Origin: Nocardia sp. NBC_01327
GTDB taxonomy: Bacteria; Actinomycetota; Actinomycetes; Mycobacteriales; Mycobacteriaceae
Reading direction: 5' to 3'
Assembly: GCF_035958815.1 (NCBI RefSeq)
Contig: NZ_CP108383.1
Span: 3,038,001-3,102,000 of the forward strand
DNA length: 64,000 bases
Part shown: piece after piece, positions 21,055-29,131 of the stretch
Layout of the letters: each line of letters starts with the position of its first letter
Numbering within the stretch: position 1 is the stretch's first letter
Notes under the pieces: generated by a model
What the model was told of the DNA's origin: nothing
What the model saw: the letters and a program-made list of their open reading frames with translations, nothing else
The model's database searches: none
Program-made: the position numbers and the translations under genes

Positions 21055-21438
21055 TCAGAGCTGGTAACCGGTGGTGCAGTTCCAGTGAACGATGGTGGCG
21101 TCGGAGAAGTTGCGCGCCAGCGCCTGGGTCCGGGCCGCCGAGCGGGAGTACGCCGCACCGTAGGTGTAGTAGCCCCGCGGGGAGTAGGCAACCGCGCCGC
21201 AACCGTTCGCGAAGGTGGCGACCACGTGGCAGTCGGCAAAGGTGCAGGAGCTCATCGCACCGTCCTGCGCCGACCCGCGGTCGGAGTAGTCGTAGGAGTA
21301 GCCGATGTGGCCGCTCGAGGGGGATAGCGCGATCGCACCGAAGTTATCGGTGTACGCACCGGCTGGAGCTGCGGTGCCGACCAGTAGGGAACCGGCCGCC
21401 GCAACCATCACGGCGGCGCCGCTGACGATCTTCTTCAA
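21055..21438 (-). CDS. Secreted DUF4189 protein
   Basis: A 127-residue exported protein. The signal peptide runs from residue 1 to about 30 (KKIVSGAAVMVAAAGSLLVG then AAPAGA). The mature domain has the DUF4189 pattern: FGAIALSPSSG, GYSYDYSDRGSA, then Cys residues in SSCTFADC and NGCGAVAYS and a last one in HWNCTTGY. I chose TTG 21438 because AGAAGGG lies 8 nt upstream and it gives a proper signal peptide; the longer frame adds an implausible arginine-rich leader. Family function is unknown. Confidence 0.8.
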   Translation of the reverse strand: MKKIVSGAAVMVAAAGSLLVGTAAPAGAYTDNFGAIALSPSSGHIGYSYDYSDRGSAQDGAMSSCTFADCHVVATFANGCGAVAYSPRGYYTYGAAYSRSAARTQALARNFSDATIVHWNCTTGYQL

Positions 21439-21681
21439 GAGTGTTGCCCTTCTAGTGCTGTGGGCCCATGACCCGATGGACCGAGTGCACAAGCTACCGA
21501 TCCGATTCGACCGAAGCCAACCGGCGAAAGCCGCGGTGGCTGATGAGTTCATGATCGAATGCGCGCCTTATGGCGGACCGGGTGTTCCCCTTAAAGGCCA
21601 GGGCATTCAGCAATTGAATCGCTATCGCACGGTGCAACGCGCGCGATGCATTCGAGAGTGTGTCCGGTTAGGGTTCCCTTT

Positions 21682-22299
21682 ATGAGCATGGCACAGCGGG
21701 AACGGCAGGCCCTGGTGCAGACGATGGCCGCGGCCGGTCCGGACGCACCGACCCTCTGCGGTGAATGGACGACGCGAGATCTGGCCGCGCACTTGATCGT
21801 CCGCGAGCGCCGCCCCGATGCCGCGCCAGGCATCATGCTGAAGCCCTTCGCCTCCTATCTGGAGAATGTCCAGCGCCGCGTGGCGCAGCGGCCCTTCCCG
21901 CAGCTGCTCGAACTGGTGAGCAGTGGTCCGCCGTGGCTGCTGCGCCCGGTGGATTCGCTCATGAATCTGACCGAGATGTTCGTCCACCACGAGGATGTGC
22001 GGCGCGCGCAGCCCGGCTGGGAGCCGCGCGAACTGCCTGCCGCAGACGAGGATCGGCTCTGGAAGGTGCTGACCGGCTTGGCGCGCATGGCATATCGCAA
22101 ATCGCCGGTTACCGTGGCGCTCGCGACGCCGGACGGTCGCCGCACCGTCGCGCATCACGCGGGGGAGCGCACGGTCGTACTGGCGGGCCCGCCGTCGGAG
22201 CTGCTGCTGCATGCTTTCGGCCGCAGTGCCGTACGGCTGGAGGCCACCGGTGACGCGGAGGATGTGGCCGCGGTCAACGCTCTGGACCGCAGCGTGTGA
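21682..22299 (+). CDS. TIGR03085 family protein (DinB/mycothiol-dependent isomerase fold)
   Basis: A 205-residue protein with the N-terminal signature TLCGEWTTRDLAAHLIVRERRPDAAPGI (given in part), the TIGR03085 hallmark within the DinB/maleylpyruvate-isomerase N-terminal superfamily. A second His-rich block, MFVHHEDVRRAQPGW, should complete a metal site. Members are thought to be mycothiol- or metal-linked, but no reaction is established. Start ATG 21682; ATG 21688 is equally possible. It precedes the SARP regulator on the same strand by 116 nt. Confidence 0.83.
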   Translation: MSMAQRERQALVQTMAAAGPDAPTLCGEWTTRDLAAHLIVRERRPDAAPGIMLKPFASYLENVQRRVAQRPFPQLLELVSSGPPWLLRPVDSLMNLTEMFVHHEDVRRAQPGWEPRELPAADEDRLWKVLTGLARMAYRKSPVTVALATPDGRRTVAHHAGERTVVLAGPPSELLLHAFGRSAVRLEATGDAEDVAAVNALDRSV

Positions 22300-22415
22300 G
22301 ATTTCGGCCGGCGGGTGCGCTCGAGTGGCGGTCCGGCCGCTGATCATGAAACGATCACGCGCCGGACGGTAGCTTCTGCGAGCGGCGGTAGCCCGTGGTG
22401 ATGAGGTGGTAGGCA

Positions 22416-25313
22416 ATGACTTGGCAACTGGCGCTGCTCGGGCCGGTCGAGTTGGTGTCCGATGGTGCGCCCGGCTCGCCCATGCCGCCCAAACAGCAAG
22501 CGGCGCTTGTCATACTGGCCTGCGCGCGCGGGCGGACGGTATCGATCGAAGAACTCGTCGACGGTATCTGGGGTGCGGAGCGCCCGGCCTCCGCGGTGGG
22601 TGCGCTGCGCAATTACGCGTGGGCGCTGCGTAAACACCTCTCGGCGCAACCGGGGACGATGCTGCTGGCCTCGGAGTCGCGGGGCTACCGGCTGGATGGC
22701 CCGCTCGAGCTCGATATCGACGGAATCGACCGCTATCGCGCCGAAGCCGAGTCGGCGCGGGGAGCCGGACAGCTGGAGCAGGCCGATGCCGCACTGCGGG
22801 CGCTGCTGGGACTGTGGCGCGGCGATCCGCTCAGCGGGGTACCCGGGCCGTGGGCCACCGCCGAACGCGCCCGATTGCGCCGCCTGCACCGGGCCCTGCG
22901 CGAAGACCTCATCGAAGTCACCGTGCAGCGCGGCGACTATTCCGATGCCATAGCCGAATTGGAAGCCCTGATCCCGGGCGACCCGCTCAGTGAGCGGCTG
23001 CGCGGGCTCATGATGACCGCCCTGTACCGGGCGGGCCGCCGCACCGAGGCGCTCGGTGAATATCAGCGCATTCGGCGACTGCTGGTGTCGGAGCAGGGCA
23101 TCGAGCCCGGACCGGCCCTGCTGGAACTGCATCGGCAGATTTTGGCCGATGAACTGCCCGCCCGCGTGTACGTCACCGCCCCGGTTCCGGCGGTGGCGCC
23201 GCTGCCGGCCCAATTACCGCCGGACACCGCCGATTTCACCGGTCGCGGCGAGCTGGTGCGGGAGCTGAGCGCCGCATTCGGCGCCGGAACGTCGATCGTG
23301 GCCATCTCCGGTATGGGCGGGGTCGGTAAGACCGCGTTGGCTCTGCATGTGGCGCACCGGATTCGGGAGCAGTATCCGGACGGACAGCTGTATGTCGATC
23401 TGCACGGTGCGGGTGCCGATCCGGCCGACCCCGAACAGGTGCTCGGAGTTTTTCTGCGCGCTCTGAACGTGGCGCAGCGTGAGGTGCCCGGCGGTGTGGC
23501 CGAGCGTGCGGCATTGTTCCGGTCCGTGGTCAGCGGTCGCCGCATGCTGCTGGTGCTCGACAATGCCAGTGACGCGGCGCAGGTCGCGCCGCTGCTGCCG
23601 GGCGGTCCCGGTTGTGCGGTACTGGTCACCGCGCATCGCCCGCTCACCGCGCTGCCCGGGGTGCGATCGGCGGCTCTGCCGGTGCTCGACGCCGCGGAGG
23701 CCGTCGCGCTGTTCAGCCGCATTGTCGGCGCGGCGCGGGTGGCCGCCGAACCGGAGGCGACCCGGCGCATTGCCGAACTGTGCGGACTGCTGCCGATGGC
23801 CGTGCGCATCGTGGCGGCGCGGGTCGCGGCGCGGCCGCAGTGGACGATCGTCTCCGAGGCCGACCGGCTGGCCGATGAACGCCATGACCTGGACCGTTTC
23901 CGGACCGGGGAGCTGGCGCTGGCCGTCGCCTTCCGTGCCGGATACGAGCAGCTGCCCGCTGCCGCCGCACGGGCATTCCGCCTGCTGGCGGTGGCCGAGC
24001 TGCCGGATCTGCCGCTCGCGGCCACGGCCGCGGTGCTCGATACCACCGAGCCGCTCGCCGAGGATCTGTGCGAGGAACTGGTCGATCGCGGCATGCTCGA
24101 GACCGTCGGGCGCGGTCGCTACCACTATCACGACCTCATGCGATTGTTCGCGCTCGGCCGTGAGGGCGGCGATGCCGCGGTGGACGTCACCGAGCGGCTG
24201 CTCGACTACTACCTGGCCACCATGAAAACCGTGCTGCGCGTGCGACATCCGGGCTTACGCCTGACCCTGGCCCCGACCGGGCATCCGGGCACCCGCCTGG
24301 CCGATCTGGACGCCACCCGCGATTTCCTGACTATCGAGCGCCGCAATCTGGTCGCGCTGTACCGCCTCGCCGTGGCGGGCACCCCGCACCATCGGGTGCT
24401 GGCCGCCGATCTGGCCCTGTCGGTGGCCGAAACCATGCTCGCCGGTGATGCCACAGTGGATGTGGAGAAGGCGCTCGAGGAATTGATCCGGGCGCTCGAG
24501 GCCGACGGCAATACGGTGGCGGCGGGCCGAGCCCGATTGGCCTTGGTTTTCGCGCTGGTCTCGGAATTCGGCGAGCCCGAGCGGGCGGCCGGGCATCTGC
24601 ACCGGCTCTTCGCCGATACCGATCCCGATGCCGAACCGTGGGTGGCGGGCACCGCGCACGTGTTCGCGGGCATTATCGGGTTGTACCGCCAGGATCCGAT
24701 GAGCGCCGCCACGCATTTCGCCCATGCGCTGCGCCTGTATCGGCTCGGTGCGAGTCCCGAATGCGTGCGGGTCGCCTATTCGTGCCTCGCCCAGGCCTAT
24801 TCGGCGGCGGGCCGCAATCGTGACTCGCTCGCCGCGGCCGCGCGTGCGGTCGTGGGCGACTCGCAGCCGGGTACCCGCCGGAATGTCATGTGGGCGTTGA
24901 CCGAAGCGGCCTGGGTGATCAGCAAGGAGGGTGACGGCGAACTGGGCACCCTGCTGTTCGACGCCGCCCTGCGCGCCGCCCGCCGCGCCGGCGCCCTGCG
25001 CTTCGAATCCGCCGTCCACTCTCGCGCCGCCCTCGCCCATCTGAGCGCCGACCGCCTGCTGCAGGCCGTCGAGCAGGCCGAGCGCGCCGAGGCCACTCGC
25101 GAATCCTCCCGGGTGGGCGGTCTGCACACCTACAACATGCTGGTCCGCTACACCGCCCTGCACCGCCTGGGCCGCACTCTCGACGCCGCCGAGTGCTACC
25201 GCACGGCCGCCAGCCAGATCCCCGACTTCGAAGCGGCCCTGACTCGCTGGACCGCGCCGCCGGGTCCCACTCCGATCGGCACTCGACCGGCCGCGATCCC
25301 CGCCGCCAGCTGA
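22416..25313 (+). CDS. AfsR-like SARP regulator with NB-ARC and TPR domains
   Basis: A 965-residue STAND-type transcription factor. Order: OmpR-like winged helix (about 1-95, LLGPVELVSDG...GYRLDG), bacterial transcriptional activation domain (100-245), an NB-ARC ATPase with Walker A GMGGVGKTALA (about 301-311) and LLVLDNASDA, then C-terminal TPR-like helices (640-930). It should bind direct heptameric repeats and activate transcription when a ligand or phosphorylation switches the ATPase. No biosynthetic cluster lies next to it, so its targets are probably elsewhere. Confidence 0.9.
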   Translation: MTWQLALLGPVELVSDGAPGSPMPPKQQAALVILACARGRTVSIEELVDGIWGAERPASAVGALRNYAWALRKHLSAQPGTMLLASESRGYRLDGPLELDIDGIDRYRAEAESARGAGQLEQADAALRALLGLWRGDPLSGVPGPWATAERARLRRLHRALREDLIEVTVQRGDYSDAIAELEALIPGDPLSERLRGLMMTALYRAGRRTEALGEYQRIRRLLVSEQGIEPGPALLELHRQILADELPARVYVTAPVPAVAPLPAQLPPDTADFTGRGELVRELSAAFGAGTSIVAISGMGGVGKTALALHVAHRIREQYPDGQLYVDLHGAGADPADPEQVLGVFLRALNVAQREVPGGVAERAALFRSVVSGRRMLLVLDNASDAAQVAPLLPGGPGCAVLVTAHRPLTALPGVRSAALPVLDAAEAVALFSRIVGAARVAAEPEATRRIAELCGLLPMAVRIVAARVAARPQWTIVSEADRLADERHDLDRFRTGELALAVAFRAGYEQLPAAAARAFRLLAVAELPDLPLAATAAVLDTTEPLAEDLCEELVDRGMLETVGRGRYHYHDLMRLFALGREGGDAAVDVTERLLDYYLATMKTVLRVRHPGLRLTLAPTGHPGTRLADLDATRDFLTIERRNLVALYRLAVAGTPHHRVLAADLALSVAETMLAGDATVDVEKALEELIRALEADGNTVAAGRARLALVFALVSEFGEPERAAGHLHRLFADTDPDAEPWVAGTAHVFAGIIGLYRQDPMSAATHFAHALRLYRLGASPECVRVAYSCLAQAYSAAGRNRDSLAAAARAVVGDSQPGTRRNVMWALTEAAWVISKEGDGELGTLLFDAALRAARRAGALRFESAVHSRAALAHLSADRLLQAVEQAERAEATRESSRVGGLHTYNMLVRYTALHRLGRTLDAAECYRTAASQIPDFEAALTRWTAPPGPTPIGTRPAAIPAAS

Positions 25314-25413
25314 CTGTTCTGTCCGTTTTCATGGCCAATCCCACAGCGCTGTTGTGGGAGGGTCGAGTGTTGCGGATGGTCCGTATGGTGCGGTTGCGGC
25401 TAGCCTGGGGTGC

Positions 25414-28032
25414 ATGCCAGGTAAGTCCCGCGGTACCGCAACGTCACGTTCGCGAGCGGGATCGACGCGGGGGCAGACTCCTGCACGGTCTCGGGCGAGC
25501 ACTCCGCGCACCGCTGCGCGCGGTCGCACCACGGCCGCGGCGCGGGGGAATGCCGGTCGGAGCGCTGCGGCGCGCCGCCGTCCCGCACCTCGGCGCACAT
25601 CGAATACCGCTCCACTGGCGGTGGTCACCCGCGGCGTGAGCAGCGGGTGGAACATGCTGGCGCGGGGGCTGGGTGCGAGCACCCGGGCCCTGAGCCGCGC
25701 CGGGGAGATCGAGCACGGGCACCGGCGGGACGGAATCGCGCTGGGGCTGGTCGGTTTCGGATTCCTCATTGTCGCGGCGGTATGGCTGTCCGCGGGCGGG
25801 CCGGTCGGGCACTGGGTGGATGCCGCGATTCGCGCGGTCTCCGGATCCGCCTCGGCGGCACTGCCGTTCGTATTGATCGGCATCGCGATCATTCTCATGC
25901 GCACCGAAGCGCATCCGGAGATCCGGCCGCGACTGGTGCTGGGCGGGCTGCTGGTCGGGCTGCCGGTGCTGGGGCTGTGGCATATGGCGGCCGGTGCACC
26001 GGCCGATGCGCACGGTCGCGCGCATGCCGCCGGCTTTGTCGGCTATGTCATCGGCGGCCCGCTGCGTGACGGTTTGAGCGCGTGGCTGGCCGTCCCACTG
26101 CTGTTGCTGGCCATCGGATTCGGCATTCTGCTGCTCACCGGCACCACGGTGCGTGAGGTTCCGGAGGCCCTGCGCGAGATCTTCGGCACCGGCAGCGGTG
26201 GCGACGAATACGAGAGCTACTCCGACGAACCCGGCCTCTACGACCCGGAAAACTATGATGCGGACGGCTTCCCGCGTCATGAGCGCGTGCGCGGCAAGCG
26301 CCGCGGCCGTGCGCCCTCGGAGAATTATCCGGTCGACGAATTCGGCGGCTCCGATGCCGTCACCGAGGTGATGGGCGAACCGCCGCTGCAGGCCGCCAAG
26401 GAGATCGTGGCCGAGGAGAAGCCGAAAGCCAAGGTGCGCAAGGTTCCTCCCAAGGTGGTCGATCAGACCCCGCCGCCGCCGGTGGCGCAGCAGTTGGAGT
26501 TCGTCACCGAGCGTGAGGTGGACGGCGACTATCAGCTCGCGCCGCTGAGTCTGCTCACCGACGGTGATCCGCCCAAGCTGCGCAGTGCCGCAAACGATTC
26601 CATGATCGAGGCGATCAGCGAGGTGCTGATCCAGTTCAAGATCGACGCCGCGGTCACCGGATTCGTGCGCGGCCCGACGGTCACCCGGTACGAGGTCGAG
26701 CTCGGCCCCGGCGTGAAGGTCGAGAAGATCACCGCGCTGGCCCGCAATATCGCCTATGCGGTCGCCACCGAGAATGTGCGCCTGCTCGCCCCGATCCCGG
26801 GCAAGTCGGCGGTCGGCATCGAAGTCCCCAATGCCGACCGGGAATTGGTGCGCCTGGCCGATGTGCTCAAGGCGCCCACCACCCGCGCCGATCACCATCC
26901 GCTGGTCATCGGCCTCGGCAAGAATATCGAGGGCGAATTCGTCTCCGCCAACCTGGCCAAGATGCCACACCTGCTGGTCGCCGGTTCCACCGGTTCCGGT
27001 AAGTCGAGTTTCGTGAACTCCATGCTGGTTTCGCTGCTGCACCGGGCGACGCCCGAAGAAGTGCGCATGATCCTCATCGACCCCAAGATGGTGGAACTGA
27101 CGCCCTACGAAGGCATTCCGCATCTGATCACGCCCATCATCACCCAGCCGAAGAAGGCGGCCGCCGCGCTGACCTGGCTCGTGGAGGAGATGGAACAGCG
27201 GTATATGGACATGCAGGCCAATAAGGTTCGCCATGTCGACGACTTCAACCGCAAGGTGAAGTCGGGCCAGATCACCGCGCCCCTGGGCAGCGAACGCGTC
27301 TATCGCCCGTACCCGTACATCCTCGCCATCGTCGACGAGCTCGCCGACCTCATGATGACCGCCCCGCGCGACGTCGAGGACGCCATCGTCCGCATCACCC
27401 AGAAGGCCCGTGCCGCAGGCATTCACCTGGTGCTGGCCACCCAGCGCCCCTCGGTGGACGTGGTCACCGGTCTGATCAAGACCAATGTCCCCTCCCGCCT
27501 GGCCTTCGCCACCTCCTCGCTGACGGACTCGCGCGTCATCCTCGATCAGCCCGGCGCCGAAAAGCTCATCGGTATGGGTGACGCCCTCTTCCTCCCCATG
27601 GGCGCGAGCAAACCCACCCGCCTACAGGGCGCCTTCATCTCCGACGAAGAGATCTCCGCCGTAGTCGAATTCGCCAAGACGCAGGCCGAACCCGAATACC
27701 AGGAAGGCGTCACCGCCGCCAAGGCCGGCGAGAAGAAGGAGGTCGACGCCGATATCGGCGACGACCTCGAACTGCTCGTGCAGGCCATCGAACTGGTCGT
27801 CACCTCCCAATTCGGTTCCACCTCGATGCTGCAGCGCAAACTCCGCGTTGGTTTCGCCAAAGCCGGCCGCCTCATGGACCTCATGGAAACCCGTGGCGTA
27901 GTGGGCCCCAGCGAAGGCTCCAAGGCCCGCGACGTCCTCATCAAATCCGACGAACTCGACGGCCTGCTCTGGACCATCCGAGGCGGCGGGGGCGAGCCCC
28001 CGTCCGACGACGAGGCCCCGGAAGAAGAGTGA
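25414..28032 (+). CDS. ftsK: DNA translocase FtsK/SpoIIIE
   Basis: An 872-residue septal DNA pump that moves chromosome ends and brings dif sites to XerCD. A basic disordered N-terminus (1-75) is followed by four hydrophobic helices (about 105-250), a charged linker, then the motor: Walker A GSTGSGKSSF near residue 525, Walker B-like LAIVDELADLMM near 645, and the C-terminal winged-helix gamma domain (about 780-860) ending in an acidic tail. Start ATG 25414; earlier in-frame starts lack support. Ends 2 nt before the tRNA-Gln gene of the opposite strand. Confidence 0.95.
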   Translation: MPGKSRGTATSRSRAGSTRGQTPARSRASTPRTAARGRTTAAARGNAGRSAAARRRPAPRRTSNTAPLAVVTRGVSSGWNMLARGLGASTRALSRAGEIEHGHRRDGIALGLVGFGFLIVAAVWLSAGGPVGHWVDAAIRAVSGSASAALPFVLIGIAIILMRTEAHPEIRPRLVLGGLLVGLPVLGLWHMAAGAPADAHGRAHAAGFVGYVIGGPLRDGLSAWLAVPLLLLAIGFGILLLTGTTVREVPEALREIFGTGSGGDEYESYSDEPGLYDPENYDADGFPRHERVRGKRRGRAPSENYPVDEFGGSDAVTEVMGEPPLQAAKEIVAEEKPKAKVRKVPPKVVDQTPPPPVAQQLEFVTEREVDGDYQLAPLSLLTDGDPPKLRSAANDSMIEAISEVLIQFKIDAAVTGFVRGPTVTRYEVELGPGVKVEKITALARNIAYAVATENVRLLAPIPGKSAVGIEVPNADRELVRLADVLKAPTTRADHHPLVIGLGKNIEGEFVSANLAKMPHLLVAGSTGSGKSSFVNSMLVSLLHRATPEEVRMILIDPKMVELTPYEGIPHLITPIITQPKKAAAALTWLVEEMEQRYMDMQANKVRHVDDFNRKVKSGQITAPLGSERVYRPYPYILAIVDELADLMMTAPRDVEDAIVRITQKARAAGIHLVLATQRPSVDVVTGLIKTNVPSRLAFATSSLTDSRVILDQPGAEKLIGMGDALFLPMGASKPTRLQGAFISDEEISAVVEFAKTQAEPEYQEGVTAAKAGEKKEVDADIGDDLELLVQAIELVVTSQFGSTSMLQRKLRVGFAKAGRLMDLMETRGVVGPSEGSKARDVLIKSDELDGLLWTIRGGGGEPPSDDEAPEEE

Positions 28033-28033
28033 G

Positions 28034-28104
28034 CTGAAACGCCAGGATTCGAACCTGGACTGACGAAGTCAGAGTTCGCCGTGCTGCCGTTACACCACGT
28101 TTCA
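28034..28104 (-). tRNA. tRNA-Gln (anticodon CTG)
   Basis: A full cloverleaf: acceptor TGAAACG/CGTTTCA, D-stem GTGT/GCAC, anticodon loop CTCTGAC giving CTG, T-arm CCAGG-TTCGAAT-CCTGG and discriminator G, the base expected for tRNA-Gln. CCA is not encoded. Confidence 0.92.
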
Positions 28105-28115
28105 TCGAAAGTTGG

Positions 28116-28189
28116 TATGCCCGAGAGGAATCGAACCTCCAGCCTCCTGCTTCGTAGGCAGGCGCTCTATCCGTTTGAGCTACGGGCAT
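28116..28189 (-). tRNA. tRNA-Arg (anticodon ACG)
   Basis: Acceptor ATGCCCG/CGGGCAT, D-stem GCTC/GAGC, anticodon stem CCTGC/GCAGG with loop CTACGAA (anticodon ACG, probably edited to ICG by TadA), T-arm with TTCGATT and discriminator A. It lies 11 nt upstream of tRNA-Gln. Confidence 0.94.
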
Positions 28190-28259
28190 ATGGCCCCGCG
28201 CGGATGTCGCCATTGACATCTACTCCGCACTGAGGTGCGCGGGGGCTGGTTGGGTCGGG

Positions 28260-28333
28260 TTCCCTCGGCGGGATTCGAACTCGCACTGGACAGGGTCTGA
28301 GACTGCTGCCTCTACCAATTGGGCTACGAGGGA
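28260..28333 (-). tRNA. tRNA-Leu-like gene (anticodon CAG) lacking the long variable arm
   Basis: Acceptor TCCCTCG/CGAGGGA with discriminator A, a D-arm with AATTGGTAGA, anticodon loop CTCAGAC (CAG, Leu) and T-loop TTCGAAT. The variable region is only 5 nt, whereas bacterial tRNA-Leu is class II with a long arm. The anticodon stem has a T-C mismatch, the T-stem an A-C mismatch and the D-stem only three pairs. It is either a degenerate pseudo-tRNA or a noncanonical tRNA. Confidence 0.6.
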
Positions 28334-28360
28334 TCGGTAATGCGGGGGTGGATACGGAAA

Positions 28361-28396
28361 AGGGCCGCTCCGTGGCGAATTCGCCAGAGCGGCCCT
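28361..28396 (-). terminator. Terminator between the 37-residue gene and the tRNA genes
   Basis: AGGGCCGCTC/GAGCGGCCCT 10-bp arms enclose a second palindrome TGGCGAATTCGCCA. On the minus strand a TTTT run follows, consistent with termination of the small gene upstream. Confidence 0.8.
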
Positions 28397-28417
28397 GGAG
28401 GGTCTATTCGTCAGACC

Positions 28418-28531
28418 TCAGGAACCGCCGCGAATGCGCTGGCGGAGAACCGATACGGGGAGAAGTGCCTGCGGCGAGCGGGCACCATAAATCCAGCGTT
28501 GCCGCTGATTCAGTAGCTGCTGCCCGGTCAT
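28418..28531 (-). CDS. Small 37-residue basic protein
   Basis: An ATG start with GGAAGG at ideal distance (7 nt), 37 codons and then an intrinsic terminator 22 nt after the stop. The product is basic, with QQLLNQRQRWIYGARSPQ in the first half and RQRIRGGS at the end. No signal peptide or membrane segment is seen and no family is recognised. Good initiation signal plus terminator argue for a real transcript; a leader or regulatory peptide is also possible. Confidence 0.55.
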   Translation of the reverse strand: MTGQQLLNQRQRWIYGARSPQALLPVSVLRQRIRGGS

Positions 28532-28632
28532 ACTGCTGCCTTCCGTGGAGGTTCGGTGGATCGTTGAAATAACGGTAGCACCGCGTATTAGGTTGGGAAA
28601 ACGAATTAGTGGGCCCACGCTATATTCCGGTG

Positions 28633-29109
28633 ATGACGAACTCGCCTTATGCAGTGGAGGTAGTGCCCGTGGGCCGGGTGGTCGGAGGGCGCGGTGAGGC
28701 GTTCGACGACAACTGGGGGGCCGTCGAGGCCGCCATCGAACTGGATGCGGAGCGGTTCACGCCCGAGGCGCTCGCCGGTCTCGGGGATTTCTCGCACCTG
28801 GAGGTGGTCTATCACTTCCACCTGGTGCCGGAGGGCAAGGTGGAGACCGGGGCCCGGCATCCGCGCAACCGCCAGGATTGGCCGCTGGTCGGGATCTTCG
28901 CCCAGCGCGGGAAGAACCGGCCCAACCGGATCGGGGTCTCCCGGTGCCGCCTGCTGGGCGTCGACGGCCTGACCGTGCAGGTGGCGGGCCTGGATGCGAT
29001 CGACGGAACCCCGGTGCTCGATATCAAGCCCTATATGAGCGAGTTCGGTCCTCGGGGAGATGTGCACCAGCCCGAGTGGTCGACCGAGCTGATGGGCGAA
29101 TACTTCTGA
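28633..29109 (+). CDS. trmO: TrmO-family (TsaA-like) tRNA m6t6A37 methyltransferase domain protein
   Basis: A 158-residue single-domain protein of the TsaA/TrmO/VirR fold, a beta-barrel SAM-dependent methyltransferase that in E. coli methylates t6A37 of threonine tRNAs. Visible family blocks: LGDFSHLEVVYHFH, RHPRNRQDWPLVGIFAQRGKNRPN (in part) and the C-terminal DIKPYMSEFG. E. coli TrmO has an extra C-terminal domain that is absent here, as in most actinobacterial members, so the tRNA substrate is probable rather than certain. Confidence 0.82.
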   Translation: MTNSPYAVEVVPVGRVVGGRGEAFDDNWGAVEAAIELDAERFTPEALAGLGDFSHLEVVYHFHLVPEGKVETGARHPRNRQDWPLVGIFAQRGKNRPNRIGVSRCRLLGVDGLTVQVAGLDAIDGTPVLDIKPYMSEFGPRGDVHQPEWSTELMGEYF

Positions 29110-29131
29110 GCCGAGCGGATATGCCGCGCCG

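Noticed and set aside
22416..25313. Biosynthetic gene cluster around the SARP regulator
   Set aside because: Neighbours are a TIGR03085 protein and the housekeeping ftsK; no synthase, tailoring or resistance genes adjoin it.
25444..27426. A 660-codon minus-strand open frame
   Set aside because: Antisense to ftsK, whose domains are intact; the translation is a His/Gly/Asp-rich shadow.
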